A DNA stretch of 15,712 bases. It comes from JBQTJJ01 sp052387235 (GTDB lineage: Bacteria > Actinomycetota > Acidimicrobiia > Acidimicrobiales > GCA-2861595). The first letter of the stretch is position 1; the number at the start of each line of letters is the position of its first letter. The notes below the pieces were generated by a model. That model ran no database searches. It saw only the letters and a list, made by a program, of their open reading frames with translations, and was not told the DNA's origin. The DNA is taken from positions 1 through 15,712 of the forward strand of contig JBQTJJ010000158.1 of assembly GCA_052387235.1 (NCBI GenBank), read 5' to 3'. A program made the translations under genes and the position numbers. Shown here one piece after another: positions 14,860 through 15,712 of the stretch.

Positions 14860-15712
14860 CGTCGGGGCCCGGCGGTGGCGTGGACGAGGTGCTGCCGCTG
14901 GCGCCGCTCCAGGAGGGCCTGCTGTACCACGCCGAGCTCGGCCCCGGCGAGGCGGGCCTGTACGTGGTGCAGCTGCTGGTGGACCTCGAGGGCGGCCTCG
15001 ACCGGCGGCGGCTCCAGTCCGCGGCCCAGGCCCTGGTCGACGACCACGCCAACCTGCGGGCCGGCTTCGTGCGCCGCCGCTCCGGCGAGGCGGTGCAGGC
15101 CGTCGTGCGCGACGCGCCGGTGCCGTGGCGGTTCGACGACCTGAGCGGCACGCCGGAGCCCGAGCGCGGGCGCCGGGCCGAGGAGGTGGCCGACGGCGAG
15201 CGCCGCCGCCCCTTCGACCCGGCGCGGCCGCCCCTGGTGCGCTTCGCGCTCGTCGCCCTCGGCGCCGAGCGGCACCGCCTCGTGGTGACCGTCCATCACC
15301 TGGTGGTCGACGGCTGGTCCCTGCCGCTGCTCGTGGCCGGCCTGGTCGAGCGCTACGGCTCGGGCGCCCGGCAGCCGCCGGCCGCGCCCTACCGCGACCA
15401 CCTGGCCTGGCTCGCCACCCGCGACCGGGCCGAGTCGAGGGCGGTGTGGCGCCAGGCCCTCGACGGGGTCGCCGGAAGCACCCGCCTGTCGGCGGTGCCC
15501 GCCGGCGGGCGAGGCGGAACCACCGGGCCCGCAGGCGGCGAGCCGGCGGTGGTCGCCCGGGTGCTTCCCGCCGCGCTGGTCGAGCAGCTCACCGCGGTGG
15601 CGCGTCGGCACCGGCTCACCCTCAACACCGTCTTCCAGGGCGCGTGGGGGCTGCTCCTCGGCGCCGCCACCGGACGCGACGACGTGGTGTTCGGCGCCAC
15701 CGTCGCCGGCCG
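14856..15712 (+). CDS. Second non-ribosomal peptide synthetase, N-terminal condensation domain, partial at right edge
   Basis: From GTG 14856, overlapping the TGA of the first synthetase as GTGA, the frame stays open to the edge: 285 codons and two bases. It encodes a C domain: VLPLAPLQEGLLYHAE near the N-terminus, LYVVQLLVDLEG, NLRAGF, VHHLVVDGWSLPLLV (His147/His148, Asp152 active site), TLNTVFQGAWGLLLG and DDVVFGATVAG at the cut end. It is a close relative of C1 of the first synthetase, sharing the HHLVVDGWSLPLLV block exactly. It should accept the Ser-X-Gly chain from T3 of the first protein and join it to the next residue. Its further modules, including those for ornithine hydroxamates and release, lie outside the window. 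Confidence 0.9.

Overview
The window is very GC-rich DNA (visibly above 70% G+C) with many GTG starts, tight gene packing and TTAGG/CCTAA palindromes that resemble DtxR/IdeR iron boxes. Together these point to an actinobacterium (Actinomycetota). I cannot place it more precisely from the sequence alone.

Left third (1-3206): four genes for corrin-ring building in the aerobic (late cobalt insertion) cobalamin pathway, arranged divergently. On the minus strand, a precorrin-2 C20-methyltransferase (cobI) fused to an N-terminal ribbon-helix-helix DNA-binding domain overlaps a precorrin-4 C11-methyltransferase (cobM) that runs off the left edge. On the plus strand, only 29 bases away, cobF (precorrin-6A synthase) overlaps cobK (precorrin-6A reductase). 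Short TAGGG direct repeats cover the cobI start.

Middle (3207-6596): a 167-base gap carries a paired palindromic operator. It is followed by an N-hydroxyornithine formyltransferase-like gene (CchA type) overlapping an Sfp-type phosphopantetheinyl transferase. A second copy of the paired operator sits in the last codons of the transferase gene and just after it. Next comes an L-ornithine N5-monooxygenase-like gene (CchB/SidA/PvdA family).

Right (6643-15712): a 2738-residue non-ribosomal peptide synthetase with domain order A-T / C-A-T / C-A-T. My hand-read pocket codes give serine for A1, an unassigned acidic pocket for A2 and glycine for A3. It has no thioesterase. It overlaps, by GTGA, a second synthetase gene that begins with a condensation domain and is cut by the right edge.

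How the genes fit together: the monooxygenase hydroxylates the ornithine side-chain amine and the formyltransferase formylates it to a hydroxamate ligand. The phosphopantetheinyl transferase arms the carrier domains, and the two synthetases assemble a peptide that probably begins Ser-X-Gly. The whole is best read as an iron-regulated hydroxamate siderophore cluster (inference). Release, export and uptake genes would lie beyond the right edge. The Ser-X-Gly order matches no siderophore I can name, and the RHH-CobI fusion and the twin operators are the other points worth checking.
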